Of a DNA stretch of 64,000 bases, positions 33,622 to 41,607 are shown piece after piece. The translations under genes and the position numbers were made by a program. This DNA is from Lacrimispora sp. BS-2 (GTDB lineage Bacteria; Bacillota; Clostridia; Lachnospirales; Lachnospiraceae). How positions within the stretch are numbered: the stretch's first letter is position 1; each line of letters opens with the position of its first letter. The notes beneath the pieces were generated by a model, which was given only the letters and a program-made list of their open reading frames with translations, was not told the DNA's origin and ran no database searches. Location: assembly GCF_040207125.1 (NCBI RefSeq), contig NZ_CP157940.1, positions 496,001 to 560,000 of the forward strand, in the 5' to 3' direction.

Positions 33622-35352
33622 TTAAACTATATGCGTTTCATAGAATTCCGTTACCGTTTCCAAAATGGTTTCTTTTACTTCGTTAAGCATCTCTTTCATT
33701 TTTTCAAAATATATCTGAAAGGCCCTTGCCTGGTGCTGTAGGTCAGAGGTCAGCTTTTCATAATCCATTGCAGACATATCAAATGTTTTTTCCTTCATTT
33801 CAAAAATGAATTCACTGAGATATCCTCCGAAATATCTGGTATTTGCAGCGTTTTCAAAATCGTTTACAATTTTCAGAATATATAGGATGCGCTGTAGGTC
33901 AATATCCGTTTCCTCCACCTTAAGCAGGGATTTTGCCTGGTTCTCAGAGATTATGATCTCGCATAATTCCAGCCCCTGACTGGCCTTTACCCTGTATTCC
34001 TCAATGAAGCTAAGGAGGGAGTCTATGGTATTCCTGCTGTCCATATGGATATCCCGTTTTGGAATACAACTGGTTTTTAGCCTGCCTGCTGTTTCTTGCT
34101 TAAATACTTCCGACAGCTCCTTATGAGGGGCGCCTTTTATCTCCGCTCCATAGGAACAATTGATAAAACGGATCCGTTTCTGGTCCTTATAAATGGCGAT
34201 GTAATGTTCCAGCCTCCGCCGGTAATGATCCAGGGTAATGGTGGTTCCCACCGGTTTTCCGTATACATCCTTTACAATGGCCGTAGCCCCATAGGGAAGC
34301 CCCTTGTCATAATCAAAAACTGCACTGTCCGCATGATGCTTGTTATAGGTATGGGCAAGATCCTGACCCAGAAATACGATGGGAGAGCAGCCCATCATGT
34401 TTGCGATGTCAATACAGGCGTGGGCAACCGAACCTCCGCAGAATACCCCCTGGTAATTTTCAAAGCCCTCCACTGTCTGTGAGAACAGGAGTGATATAAA
34501 GATTTTATCTCCCTTATAATTTCCTACTAAATACCTGTTGCTGTATTCATAAAAGGCAAGGGGCACTTCCAAGTTCAGGCAGTTCTTCATCATATCAAAA
34601 TTTGCATCAACCGGGTCAACGGATACGATCATATCAGGAAGGATCCCGTTTTTAGTCAAAGCCTCAACAGTCCGGCTGCCGGTAATGATAAAATACTGGT
34701 CCAGCATATCCTTATGAATGAGCATATCCTTAATATTTGAATCCAGGGAAGGGCCTCCGGATACCACCAGGGCGGGAACATTTAAGTTGGTAAGCCTGTA
34801 GTGGTGAATGGGAGTGCACTGATCTAAAACCTTCATATTAGCGGTCATATTCTGGATAAAAATTTTCTTAAAGCGCTTTGCAAGCTCCACCTGGGAAGCC
34901 GCATTGATTATGGTCCAATCCAGATGCTCAATCAAACGGTCGTATTCTTCCTTATAAACACTGGAATAGTTCCCGAATGCATGAAAGTATATATTGTTGA
35001 TATTTTTAAAATCAATGGTATAGTCAAAAATTTGTTTTACCTGATTTTCTTCATACAGGACAAGGTTTATATTGTCTGCTATTTTGGAACTAAATTTTTT
35101 AAAGATCCCAGGATTTGGCTCAAAAATGATCACTCTGTTTTTAGCACACAGTAATTTTTTCATATCATGCAGGTATTCTCCCGTATCAATTCCAAATAAA
35201 AAAATCAGGGAATCAAATTTTAAATCATCCAGTGTAGCCAATAATTCATTGATCTCTTTTCGGCAATTGAGCCGGTCCGCCAAAAAAAAGAACTTCTTTT
35301 CTTTCTTTATCCGATAGACATGATATCCATCCAATGTTTTATATTTTTTCAT
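33622..35352 (-). CDS. Maf/DUF115 family glycosyltransferase
   Basis: 576 residues, ATG at 35352 (minus) after CGGAGGTTGTT. The DUF115 (MptE-like) core is at ~165-400: ALVVSGGPSLDSNIKDML, IITGSRTVEALTKNGILPD, VSVDPVDANFDMMKN, FCGGSVAHACIDIANMMGC, FLGQDLAHTYNKHH. Maf proteins transfer pseudaminic or legionaminic acid to Ser/Thr of flagellins. No flagellin gene lies in the window; adjacent genes encode small beta-sandwich proteins instead, so these or another surface protein may be the acceptor. The C-terminus is helical. Confidence 0.88.
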   Translation of the reverse strand: MKKYKTLDGYHVYRIKKEKKFFFLADRLNCRKEINELLATLDDLKFDSLIFLFGIDTGEYLHDMKKLLCAKNRVIIFEPNPGIFKKFSSKIADNINLVLYEENQVKQIFDYTIDFKNINNIYFHAFGNYSSVYKEEYDRLIEHLDWTIINAASQVELAKRFKKIFIQNMTANMKVLDQCTPIHHYRLTNLNVPALVVSGGPSLDSNIKDMLIHKDMLDQYFIITGSRTVEALTKNGILPDMIVSVDPVDANFDMMKNCLNLEVPLAFYEYSNRYLVGNYKGDKIFISLLFSQTVEGFENYQGVFCGGSVAHACIDIANMMGCSPIVFLGQDLAHTYNKHHADSAVFDYDKGLPYGATAIVKDVYGKPVGTTITLDHYRRRLEHYIAIYKDQKRIRFINCSYGAEIKGAPHKELSEVFKQETAGRLKTSCIPKRDIHMDSRNTIDSLLSFIEEYRVKASQGLELCEIIISENQAKSLLKVEETDIDLQRILYILKIVNDFENAANTRYFGGYLSEFIFEMKEKTFDMSAMDYEKLTSDLQHQARAFQIYFEKMKEMLNEVKETILETVTEFYETHIV

Positions 35353-35388
35353 AACAACCTCCGTGTTGATTGGCTCTTCAGTATCCGT

Positions 35389-35682
35389 TTATACGGGCGA
35401 ATAAGCAATCAGTTTGTATTGCTTTTCATCAATCCTGGGAAGCGATATTCCATAAGTACCATCATGAAGGGTAAAGGTAACGCCTAAGATTTTTTCCTCA
35501 GCAGGAATATGGGAATTATCTACAAGAAGTATTTCAACGGCAGCGTTTGGCAGAGGCTCTCCTGTTGGGCTGTATACGGTTCCCGTGATTAATAGAAACG
35601 GTGTACTTGATAACGTAAAATCTGTTGTTACGATTCCGGAGCAAATGATCTGACAGCCTGTTAAAGTTATTTTTGACGGCAT
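35389..35682 (-). CDS. Small beta-sandwich protein, paralog 4
   Basis: 97 residues, ATG at 35682 (minus) after AAAGGAGTGGGAAA. Pattern: LLITGTVYSPTGEPLPNAAV, GVTFTLHDGTYGISLPRI, YKLIAYSPV. Closest in layout to textbook CarboxypepD_reg domains. It has an N-terminal strand-rich arm with one Cys pair (TGCQIICSG). No signal peptide. Transcribed toward the Maf gene, probably as its partner. Confidence 0.68.
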   Translation of the reverse strand: MPSKITLTGCQIICSGIVTTDFTLSSTPFLLITGTVYSPTGEPLPNAAVEILLVDNSHIPAEEKILGVTFTLHDGTYGISLPRIDEKQYKLIAYSPV

Positions 35683-35726
35683 TTTCCCACTCCTTTGTTA
35701 TAAAATGATGTTTCATTGCAAGAAAG

Positions 35727-35836
35727 GCGCCTCAAAGGTTCCTTTCCAAATCCCATACATGCCAGATATTCTAATATTAGCTTGAATTCGTTCTTATTTG
35801 GTGAGCGTGATGTTGGATTTTTAACCTTTGAGGCGC
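35727..35836. repeat. Perfect 14-bp inverted repeat with an 82-base insert
   Basis: GCGCCTCAAAGGTT (35727-35740) and AACCTTTGAGGCGC (35823-35836) are exact inverted copies. On the plus strand TCTTTTT follows; on the minus strand CCTTTCTT follows. It lies between two minus-strand small-protein genes. It may be a long-loop terminator or attenuator, or a small inserted element. Confidence 0.7.
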
Positions 35837-35848
35837 TCTTTTTAAAAG

Positions 35849-36133
35849 TTAGTGGGCATAGAACTTAAATATCAGCTGTACCCCGGCTCTGCAGGTAATG
35901 CCATAAATCGCATTTGCATCAGTAAATGTTTCCCGGTTTGGAACAGCAGTGGTAGGGTTTGTACTTTCCCATACCGCCACAGCACCGCTTCGTAAGATCG
36001 TATTGCTGAATAATGCAGAACCTCTTACTAAAAGTAATCCCCAGCTTGTTGTGGAAAGATTAGCAGGAACCAGTACTCCTGAAATTGCAGAAGCAGCTGA
36101 GATTGTTTTTGCTATAGGTTTGTAATTAGCCAT
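35849..36133 (-). CDS. Small Ser/Thr/Ala-rich protein, first gene of the glycan cluster
   Basis: 94 residues from ATG at 36133 (minus), AAAGGGGGCAACCTT upstream (a start 7 codons earlier lacks a site). Composition is Ser/Thr/Ala-rich (IAKTISAASAISGVLVPANL, ESTNPTTAVPN), beta-prone, with one Cys and an aromatic C-terminus. No signal peptide. It follows a candidate sigma-K-like promoter and precedes the Maf and sugar genes, so it is a candidate structural and glycosylated surface protein. No known family recognised. Confidence 0.6.
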   Translation of the reverse strand: MANYKPIAKTISAASAISGVLVPANLSTTSWGLLLVRGSALFSNTILRSGAVAVWESTNPTTAVPNRETFTDANAIYGITCRAGVQLIFKFYAH

Positions 36134-36179
36134 AAGGTTGCCCCCTTTTAACAAGTTGTAGAAATACGTATTTCTTATA

Positions 36180-36206
36180 TATAGTATGTCCTCAGATACA
36201 GGAAGT
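36180..36206 (-). promoter_or_regulatory. Candidate late mother-cell (sigma-K-like) promoter
   Basis: On the minus strand, CATACTATA (36188-36180) fits the sigma-K -10 pattern CATAnnnTA, and an AC dinucleotide (36206-36205) lies 16 bases upstream. It precedes the first small-protein gene by about 45 bases. The consensus is short, so this is only suggestive. Confidence 0.4.
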
Positions 36207-36416
36207 GACTGTCAGGGGGACAGGGGAGGAGGAGGGGATCAGTATTTAGATACAATTCCTTGCTTTTGCACCTAATTTAATAGTTTTATACAACTAATGT
36301 GACGATTTTTCCCGATAAGGGCTTTTATTTCAATAAAACTATTGTTTTTTATTTAGAATCGGTTATATTACTTTATATGTTATAAATTATTTTTGTAACA
36401 ATACAAAGGAGGATTT

Positions 36417-38399
36417 ATGAATTTAAAAGGAATTCGGCAGAAAATTATTTTAAACACATTGATTGTTACCATAATTATTTCTGTGGTCACAACCATTGTA
36501 TTGTCAGTATCCGCCATGTCTTTGACTAATGCCACATTGATGGAAACTCTTATGCCTTTTGCAAAAACTGCCTCAAAAAGCATTGAAAGCAGTCTGCATA
36601 TCATGGCAGACCGAATATTTATGATTGGGGAAAATCATGAACTGTCATCAGAGGAAGCGACCCTTGAGGAAAAGCACCAGGTTCTTGACAGGGCTGCATC
36701 TGGCATAGAATTTGTCTGGCTGGCCCTTTACACCCAGGATGGAAGGCTATACACGGGCAAAGGAAACAGTCCTGCCGATATCTCGGGCGGTGATCTGTAT
36801 CAAATGATGGAGGAAACCCAAAATCTTGTGATCGGGGATACTTCTGTGGGAGAAAATGGGCTTGAAGTATGGGTGGGAATGCCCATAACCACAGAAAAGA
36901 ATAACACCTATTATCTGGTGGGAAGCTATAAATATGATATGCTTGACGACGTGATCAGCAGTATACATATCGGCTACAGCGGCCACGCTTTTGTTATGAA
37001 CGGTAACGGGCAGGTGGTAGCTTATCCTGATACGGATTTTATCAGGAGCGGAGAGAATGTCTATTCTTTTTATAAGGATAATGAAAAGTTTCTGGAAGTA
37101 TTTGATGCAATGAAATCAGGGAGGGTCGGATCAGCTTCCGTGTCCTTAGACGGGAAGGACACTCTTGTGGTTTATGCGCCTGTACGAGGGGCTAACTGGT
37201 ATTTAGCCATCATAACTCCCAAATCAGACTTTACGAATATAGTAAACAATGCCGTTATGATCAATATAGGCATCACCATAACCCTTACCCTTCTTGCAAT
37301 CTTGTTTATTGCCCGTTTTGCAGGAAAAATCTCAAAGTCCCTTGGAAGCGTAACAGAGCGGATACAGAAGCTGGCTAAAGGAGATTTGACAAGTCCTGTG
37401 GAAGTGATGATGACAAACGATGAGGCCCAGACCCTTTCCAATTCTCTGAAAGATACCATTGAACAGGTGAGCGGATACATATCCCAGCTTCGAAATGCCC
37501 TGGAACATCTTTCTGCCGGAAATCTGGATGTCAGCGTAAACGATCAGTTTGCAGGAGATTTTGTAGTCATGAAGGACTCCATTCATAATATTACAGATTT
37601 CTTAAACCAGCTGATCAATGACCTTCAGCATTCGGCGGAAGCCTTAAACCATGCGGCCCAGGATGTATCTCAAAGTGCCCGCTTTATGAATGAGTCTTCC
37701 GGCCACCAGTCCATGTCCATTGACAGGCTTGTGGAGGAGACTGATTCCATATCCAAGGACATTGTGGTTGTGGATGAGCATGCAAGAACTGCCCGTGAAC
37801 TCATGGAGCAGTCCATGGAAAAGCTGTCAATGGGTGATGAACATATGGAAAATACCCTTCAGGCAATGAAGAATATCAGCAACAATGCGGTTGAAATAAC
37901 AAAAATCACAAAGTTCCTTGAAGAAATAGCCTTCCAGACAAACCTACTTGCCCTTAATGCAAGCGTTGAAGCTGCCCATGCAGGCGAAGCAGGAAAAGGC
38001 TTTGCCGTAGTGGCAAATGAAATCCGTGACCTTGCTGAAAAAAGCGCGGAATCCTCAAAGCGCACGGCTGAAATGATCATACATTCCCAGAAAGCCATTG
38101 AAGAGGGGTCCAGGTATGCCGATCTAACCGCTCATTTCTTAAATGAACTGACGGATATATCCAAACAGACCTATGAAATAACAGAAGACCTGGCAAGGCT
38201 TGTGGGAAATGAGAAGCTGAGCCTTGAAAATGCGTCTCTTGACATATCCCGGATATCCCAGCTGGCACGTCAAAATCTTGAATCAAGCAGTGCAGTGGCT
38301 TCTCTAAGCGGGGATCTGGCACAGCAGGCCCAAAGCCTTGAAGAAATGTCAGGACGCTTCCGTCTTCGTTCCGATTCCGAAGGGAGGGATGGAGAGTGA
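36417..38399 (+). CDS. Methyl-accepting chemotaxis protein with dCache sensor
   Basis: 660 residues, ATG after AAAGGAGGATTT. TM1 ~12-33, extracellular dCache-type domain ~34-283 ([38 protein letters not shown]), TM2 ~284-304, HAMP ~305-358, then a cytoplasmic signalling hairpin with the conserved tip [20 protein letters not shown] near 501-520. It senses a small ligand outside and controls CheA. The last four bases overlap the start of a lipoprotein gene, an unusual and probably functional pairing. Confidence 0.95.
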   Translation: MNLKGIRQKIILNTLIVTIIISVVTTIVLSVSAMSLTNATLMETLMPFAKTASKSIESSLHIMADRIFMIGENHELSSEEATLEEKHQVLDRAASGIEFVWLALYTQDGRLYTGKGNSPADISGGDLYQMMEETQNLVIGDTSVGENGLEVWVGMPITTEKNNTYYLVGSYKYDMLDDVISSIHIGYSGHAFVMNGNGQVVAYPDTDFIRSGENVYSFYKDNEKFLEVFDAMKSGRVGSASVSLDGKDTLVVYAPVRGANWYLAIITPKSDFTNIVNNAVMINIGITITLTLLAILFIARFAGKISKSLGSVTERIQKLAKGDLTSPVEVMMTNDEAQTLSNSLKDTIEQVSGYISQLRNALEHLSAGNLDVSVNDQFAGDFVVMKDSIHNITDFLNQLINDLQHSAEALNHAAQDVSQSARFMNESSGHQSMSIDRLVEETDSISKDIVVVDEHARTARELMEQSMEKLSMGDEHMENTLQAMKNISNNAVEITKITKFLEEIAFQTNLLALNASVEAAHAGEAGKGFAVVANEIRDLAEKSAESSKRTAEMIIHSQKAIEEGSRYADLTAHFLNELTDISKQTYEITEDLARLVGNEKLSLENASLDISRISQLARQNLESSSAVASLSGDLAQQAQSLEEMSGRFRLRSDSEGRDGE

Positions 38400-38848
38400 A
38401 TCAAAGAAAACGCTTTTTAATGATCTTCCTGGTCCTTATGCTTGTATTTTCCCTAAGCGGCTGTAAAAAGCAGGAGAGCAGACTGGTGGATGGCTTTTAC
38501 ACGGTAGAAATGTCGGATTACAACAATGGCTGGAAGGAATTTGTTACCATCCGCGTCAGCGGCAATAAGATTGTTACGGTCGAGTATAATGCCAAAAATT
38601 CAAGCGGATTCATCAAATCCTGGGATATCCCCTATATGCGCAATATGCTTGATAAAAAAGGGACATACCCCAACCGCTATACACGTACCTATGCAGCTAA
38701 TTTCCTGGCGGCCCAAAGCGGCAAGGGAATTGATGCCGTAAGCGGAGCCTCTGTTTCGGGCGGCAATTTCCAGAAAATGGCCTCCCTTCTCATGGAAAAG
38801 GCAGGAAAGGGAGATGATTCTCTGGGTATCGTTGAATCAGACAAATAA
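38396..38848 (+). CDS. FMN-binding-domain lipoprotein
   Basis: 150 residues starting at GTG 38396, overlapping the chemoreceptor stop (GTGA), with GGGAGGGATGGAGA upstream. Lipobox LSGC at about residue 23. The C-terminal FMN-binding domain has [11 protein letters not shown], matching the [DE]-x-x-[ST]-G-A-[ST] site where ApbE-type enzymes attach FMN to Thr/Ser; [14 protein letters not shown] precedes it. Likely an extracytoplasmic flavoprotein or redox partner. Coupling to the chemoreceptor suggests a role in signal input such as redox or quinone sensing. Confidence 0.82.
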   Translation: MNQRKRFLMIFLVLMLVFSLSGCKKQESRLVDGFYTVEMSDYNNGWKEFVTIRVSGNKIVTVEYNAKNSSGFIKSWDIPYMRNMLDKKGTYPNRYTRTYAANFLAAQSGKGIDAVSGASVSGGNFQKMASLLMEKAGKGDDSLGIVESDK

Positions 38849-38951
38849 ATTTGCGGATCAAGGTTCCGCAAATGTCTTCCGGTTTTATTCCCGAAGAACA
38901 AAAAGACCGCTGCCCCATAGATGATATTCACCTATGGGCAGCGGTCCTTTT
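38849..38951 (+). terminator. Hairpin plus strong terminator after the lipoprotein gene
   Basis: ATTTGCGGA / TCCGCAAAT (38849-38857, 38865-38873) forms a perfect stem right at the stop codon. A second hairpin, ACCGCTGCCCCATAG (38906-38920) with CTATGGGCAGCGGT (38932-38945), has one bulged C and is followed by CCTTTTG, a typical intrinsic terminator. Confidence 0.85.
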
Positions 38952-39282
38952 GTTATATGCGTTATTCAAGCTTCGGAAAAGAAATAACCGCGATTCCGGC
39001 TTTTATTTTTAGGTTGAGCCGGCAAAGAAGCCTTTCAGGGCAACTCTGCCGACTTAGGAAAAACATATATGTAAGCGCTCTGACCACTTTCTTTTGCCTT
39101 TATGTTTATAATATTATCATACAGGATAATTGTGAAGGAAATTTGACCGAGTTCTAAAGAAAGTATGAAAGAAATAAAGAAATTCTGACAAAAATTGGAA
39201 AAGTATCCAAGCCGATGCTGCTTATAATATTCATAACAGAGTAATTCCTGTGAAGGAAGCTTCATGGAGCAGGAAAGCAGGC
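38952..39282. other. Structured intergenic region, unassigned
   Basis: No gene seen. CCGGCT / AGCCGG pairs around a ~15-base loop near 38992-39020, followed by GCCGGCAAAGAAGCC and CAGGGCAACTCTG segments that could fold. A TATAAT-like box is near 39107 and another near 39221. I could not match this to a known riboswitch class. Confidence 0.35.
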
Positions 39283-39294
39283 GGAGGTACGGAT

Positions 39295-39858
39295 ATGCTT
39301 CTGGAAAAAAATCTAATCGAATATTGTTCCCCCACGCTGGCTTCCATTAAGACGGCAAACCTATTCAGCCATCCCTTTTCATCGGAAATGGAGCTGGAAA
39401 GCCAGCTATCAGCCTTGAACAGCCAGCTGAAAGGGAAGGGAATATCCCTGCTGTGTTTATGCAGGCGCGGGAACAAAGCTCTTATCTATGTCTACCGGAA
39501 AGCCCATTTGCAGGCTGATTTAAGCCGGCCGGAAGTGGGGAATTTTCTACAGGCCTACGGCTATGAGCATCTGGAGGTGGAGGCTGCCCTTAAAAGGCTG
39601 AAGGAGAGGCTGAACCAGGAAGGAGAATTTCCCCATGAAATCGGGGTTTTTCTCGGTTATCCACTGGGAGATGTGGTGGGATTTATCCAAAACGGAGGAA
39701 AGAATTTTAAATGCACCGGGTGTTGGAAGGTTTATTCCAATGAATGCGAGGCCGTTAAACTATTTGCCAGGTATCAGAAATGCAGGACAGTGTATGTGCA
39801 CCTGTGGCAGAATGGAAGGACCATCCGGCAGCTTACCGTTGCTTCTTCCGGAAAATAA
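39295..39858 (+). CDS. DUF3793 family protein
   Basis: 187 residues from ATG 39295, with GGAGGT 7-12 bases upstream; the frame is open to 39250 without a site. The DUF3793 pattern is clear: YCSPTLASIKTANLFS, GISLLCLCRRGNKALIYVYR, FPHEIGVFLGYPLGDVVGFI, CTGCWKVYSNE. These proteins are common in Clostridia and have no established function; the conserved Cys residues suggest metal or redox chemistry. Single gene between unassigned leader sequence and a terminator. Confidence 0.85.
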   Translation: MLLEKNLIEYCSPTLASIKTANLFSHPFSSEMELESQLSALNSQLKGKGISLLCLCRRGNKALIYVYRKAHLQADLSRPEVGNFLQAYGYEHLEVEAALKRLKERLNQEGEFPHEIGVFLGYPLGDVVGFIQNGGKNFKCTGCWKVYSNECEAVKLFARYQKCRTVYVHLWQNGRTIRQLTVASSGK

Positions 39859-39867
39859 AGAGAAAAG

Positions 39868-39920
39868 AAAATCGGGCAAGAGGCTAATCAATGAATGGTT
39901 AGTCCCTTACCCGATTTTGT
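39868..39920. terminator. Terminator after the DUF3793 gene
   Basis: AAAATCGGG (39868-39876) pairs with CCCGATTTT (39910-39918), extended by an imperfect inner stem. It lies just before the 3' end of the opposing tRNA gene and may serve both. Confidence 0.8.
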
Positions 39921-39922
39921 TA

Positions 39923-39994
39923 TGACCTATCCGGGAATCGAACCCGGGTTTCCGCCGTGAGAGGGCGGCGTCTTGACCGCTTGACCAATAGGCC
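39923..39994 (-). tRNA. tRNA-Glu (CTC)
   Basis: The minus strand folds as a complete 72-nt cloverleaf: acceptor GGCCTAT / ATAGGTC with discriminator A, D-arm with GGTCAAGCGGTC, anticodon stem CCGCC / GGCGG with loop CTCTCAC (anticodon CTC), and T-arm CCCGG-GTTCGAAT-CCGGG. The 3' CCA is not encoded. It reads GAG glutamate codons. Confidence 0.95.
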
Positions 39995-40080
39995 GTTTTA
40001 TGCATGTCATCTCTGACAGCTTCATTATAATACCATAGGATTTTTCGTTTGTCTACACTTTTTTTAATAAAATAAAAAAT

Positions 40081-40110
40081 TTGTCAAAATCGGATTTTAT
40101 ATGCTATACT
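40081..40110 (+). promoter_or_regulatory. Sigma-A-type promoter
   Basis: TTGTCA (40081-40086) and TATACT (40105-40110) with an 18-base spacer, 34 bases before the acyltransferase start. Confidence 0.7.
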
Positions 40111-40144
40111 TTTCTAAACCCAGAGAAAGCAGGGAGGAAGAGAT

Positions 40145-41215
40145 ATGGAGCTCAAAAAGCGGGAAGTGAAGTACGATTACTTAAGGACCCTTGCGGTCTT
40201 TGCCATCATCATGGTTCATGCGGTTCCTTCAGAGACGCTGAATTACAGGCAGTGGCTGTTTTCTGCAGCTCTTTTGCCGGTGCTTCTGGCATTTGTAGGG
40301 ATTTATTTTATGTTAAGCGGCTTATTCCTTTTAAAATCCGGAACAGAGGATATTCCGGGATTTTACCGGAGCCGGTTTCAGACCATTGTTATCCCCTTTG
40401 TATGCTACAGCGGGATTTATTACTGGTATTATAACATTCATCTGGCAGTGGAACCTCTTGGGTGGCAGGCCCATCTGGCGGCTTTTGGTAAAGGGCTTTT
40501 GACGGGAACCATTCCCATGACTCCCCATCTGTGGTTCATGTATGTGATCATGGCACTGTATCTTTGTGCGCCCTTTTTAGCCCGTATGATGAAGGCAATG
40601 AGCGACAGGGATTTAAAGCTTTTTCTGATAATTACGTTGATTGTCCAGGGGATCTGCACCTATCTTCCGGCTTTGGGCCTGGACGTGGGAGAGGGCCTTC
40701 AATATATGGTATTTAAGGGCTGGCTCATCTATTTTGTCCTGGGATATGCATTAAAGCGCCTGTACGGCAGCAGCAGCTATCTTCCCTTTGCTATTCTCGG
40801 CATTGCCGGCTTTTGCATTACAATGGTTCAAAAATGTGTCACCCCATCCTTTACGCCGGGGATCCATGACTTAGCCCCCACAATGATGGCAATGGCAGCG
40901 GCTGTTTTTCTGTTTTTCGAACATTTCGGGGATATAAAGGCGCCTGTCCCTGCAAAGGTTGTTGGCCACATAAGCCGGTACAGCTATTCCATATATCTGA
41001 TCCATTATCTGGTCCTGGGGCAGGCAGCCCGAGGCCTTGTGGAAAAGACGTTCATAAGACATTATTTTGTGCCCAGGATCATTTGTGAGACCATCCTTAC
41101 GTTCCTGATTTCCCTGGCAGCTGCCTGGATCATTGACGGAACCGTGGGAAGACTTTTAAAAAATACAATGGGTGCGGTTTATTATAGAAGGAAGAAAGGC
41201 AAAAGGAGAGAGTGA
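40145..41215 (+). CDS. Membrane acyltransferase (acyltransferase 3 family)
   Basis: 356 residues, ATG after GGGAGGAAGAGAT. About ten transmembrane segments. N-terminal YDYLRTLAVFAIIMVHAV contains the family His, and RSRFQTIVIPFVCYSGIYYW follows. Members O-acetylate or O-acylate sugars and lipids at the membrane. Acceptor unknown. The small DUF6472-like gene follows at once, so both are probably one transcript. Confidence 0.88.
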   Translation: MELKKREVKYDYLRTLAVFAIIMVHAVPSETLNYRQWLFSAALLPVLLAFVGIYFMLSGLFLLKSGTEDIPGFYRSRFQTIVIPFVCYSGIYYWYYNIHLAVEPLGWQAHLAAFGKGLLTGTIPMTPHLWFMYVIMALYLCAPFLARMMKAMSDRDLKLFLIITLIVQGICTYLPALGLDVGEGLQYMVFKGWLIYFVLGYALKRLYGSSSYLPFAILGIAGFCITMVQKCVTPSFTPGIHDLAPTMMAMAAAVFLFFEHFGDIKAPVPAKVVGHISRYSYSIYLIHYLVLGQAARGLVEKTFIRHYFVPRIICETILTFLISLAAAWIIDGTVGRLLKNTMGAVYYRRKKGKRRE

Positions 41216-41216
41216 T

Positions 41217-41399
41217 ATGGACCGGAAGATGAGTTGTGAATATTGTATACACTATGATTATAATGAAGAATACGAATGCTATGAGTGCGAGATCAATCTG
41301 GATGAGGATGAGATGATAGGGTTTTTAAGCAATTCTTATAAAAACTGTCCACATTTTAAATTCGGGGATGAATACTTGGTTGTGAGAAAGCAGATGTAA
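41217..41399 (+). CDS. Small Cys-rich acidic protein (DUF6472-like)
   Basis: 60 residues from ATG 41217 (GGAGAGAG upstream), one base after the acyltransferase stop. Four Cys in MSCEYCIHYDYNEEYECYEC, then CPHFKFGDEYLVVRKQM; very acidic middle (NLDEDEMIGF). Pattern and length match the uncharacterised DUF6472 proteins of Lachnospiraceae. The Cys pairs suggest zinc binding. Function unknown. Confidence 0.78.
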   Translation: MDRKMSCEYCIHYDYNEEYECYECEINLDEDEMIGFLSNSYKNCPHFKFGDEYLVVRKQM

Positions 41400-41435
41400 G
41401 AATACAGGAGAAAAAGAAACCCTAAAAAGGGAGGA

Positions 41436-41462
41436 GCCGGTATCCCATGGAGGAATACCGGC
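41436..41462. terminator. Hairpin after the small Cys-rich gene
   Basis: GCCGGTAT (41436-41443) pairs with ATACCGGC (41455-41462). The following AATTATGAAAAAAATTTTT is only partly T-rich, so termination is probable but not certain. Confidence 0.55.
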
Positions 41463-41607
41463 AATTATGAAAAAAATTTTTATCTAAAAGTATGTTGGCA
41501 ACATCTTTTTCTGATGCTTTCAGTATATCGGCCAAATATGAAGAAAATTTGACCAGGCTGTAAAAAGATTATGACCAGAGTGTGAACAATGGAAAGGCCG
41601 GATCCAA

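Noticed and set aside
38985..39060. A c-di-GMP or other known riboswitch before the DUF3793 gene
   Set aside because: Only generic stems were found; the conserved core sequences of the classes I know are missing.
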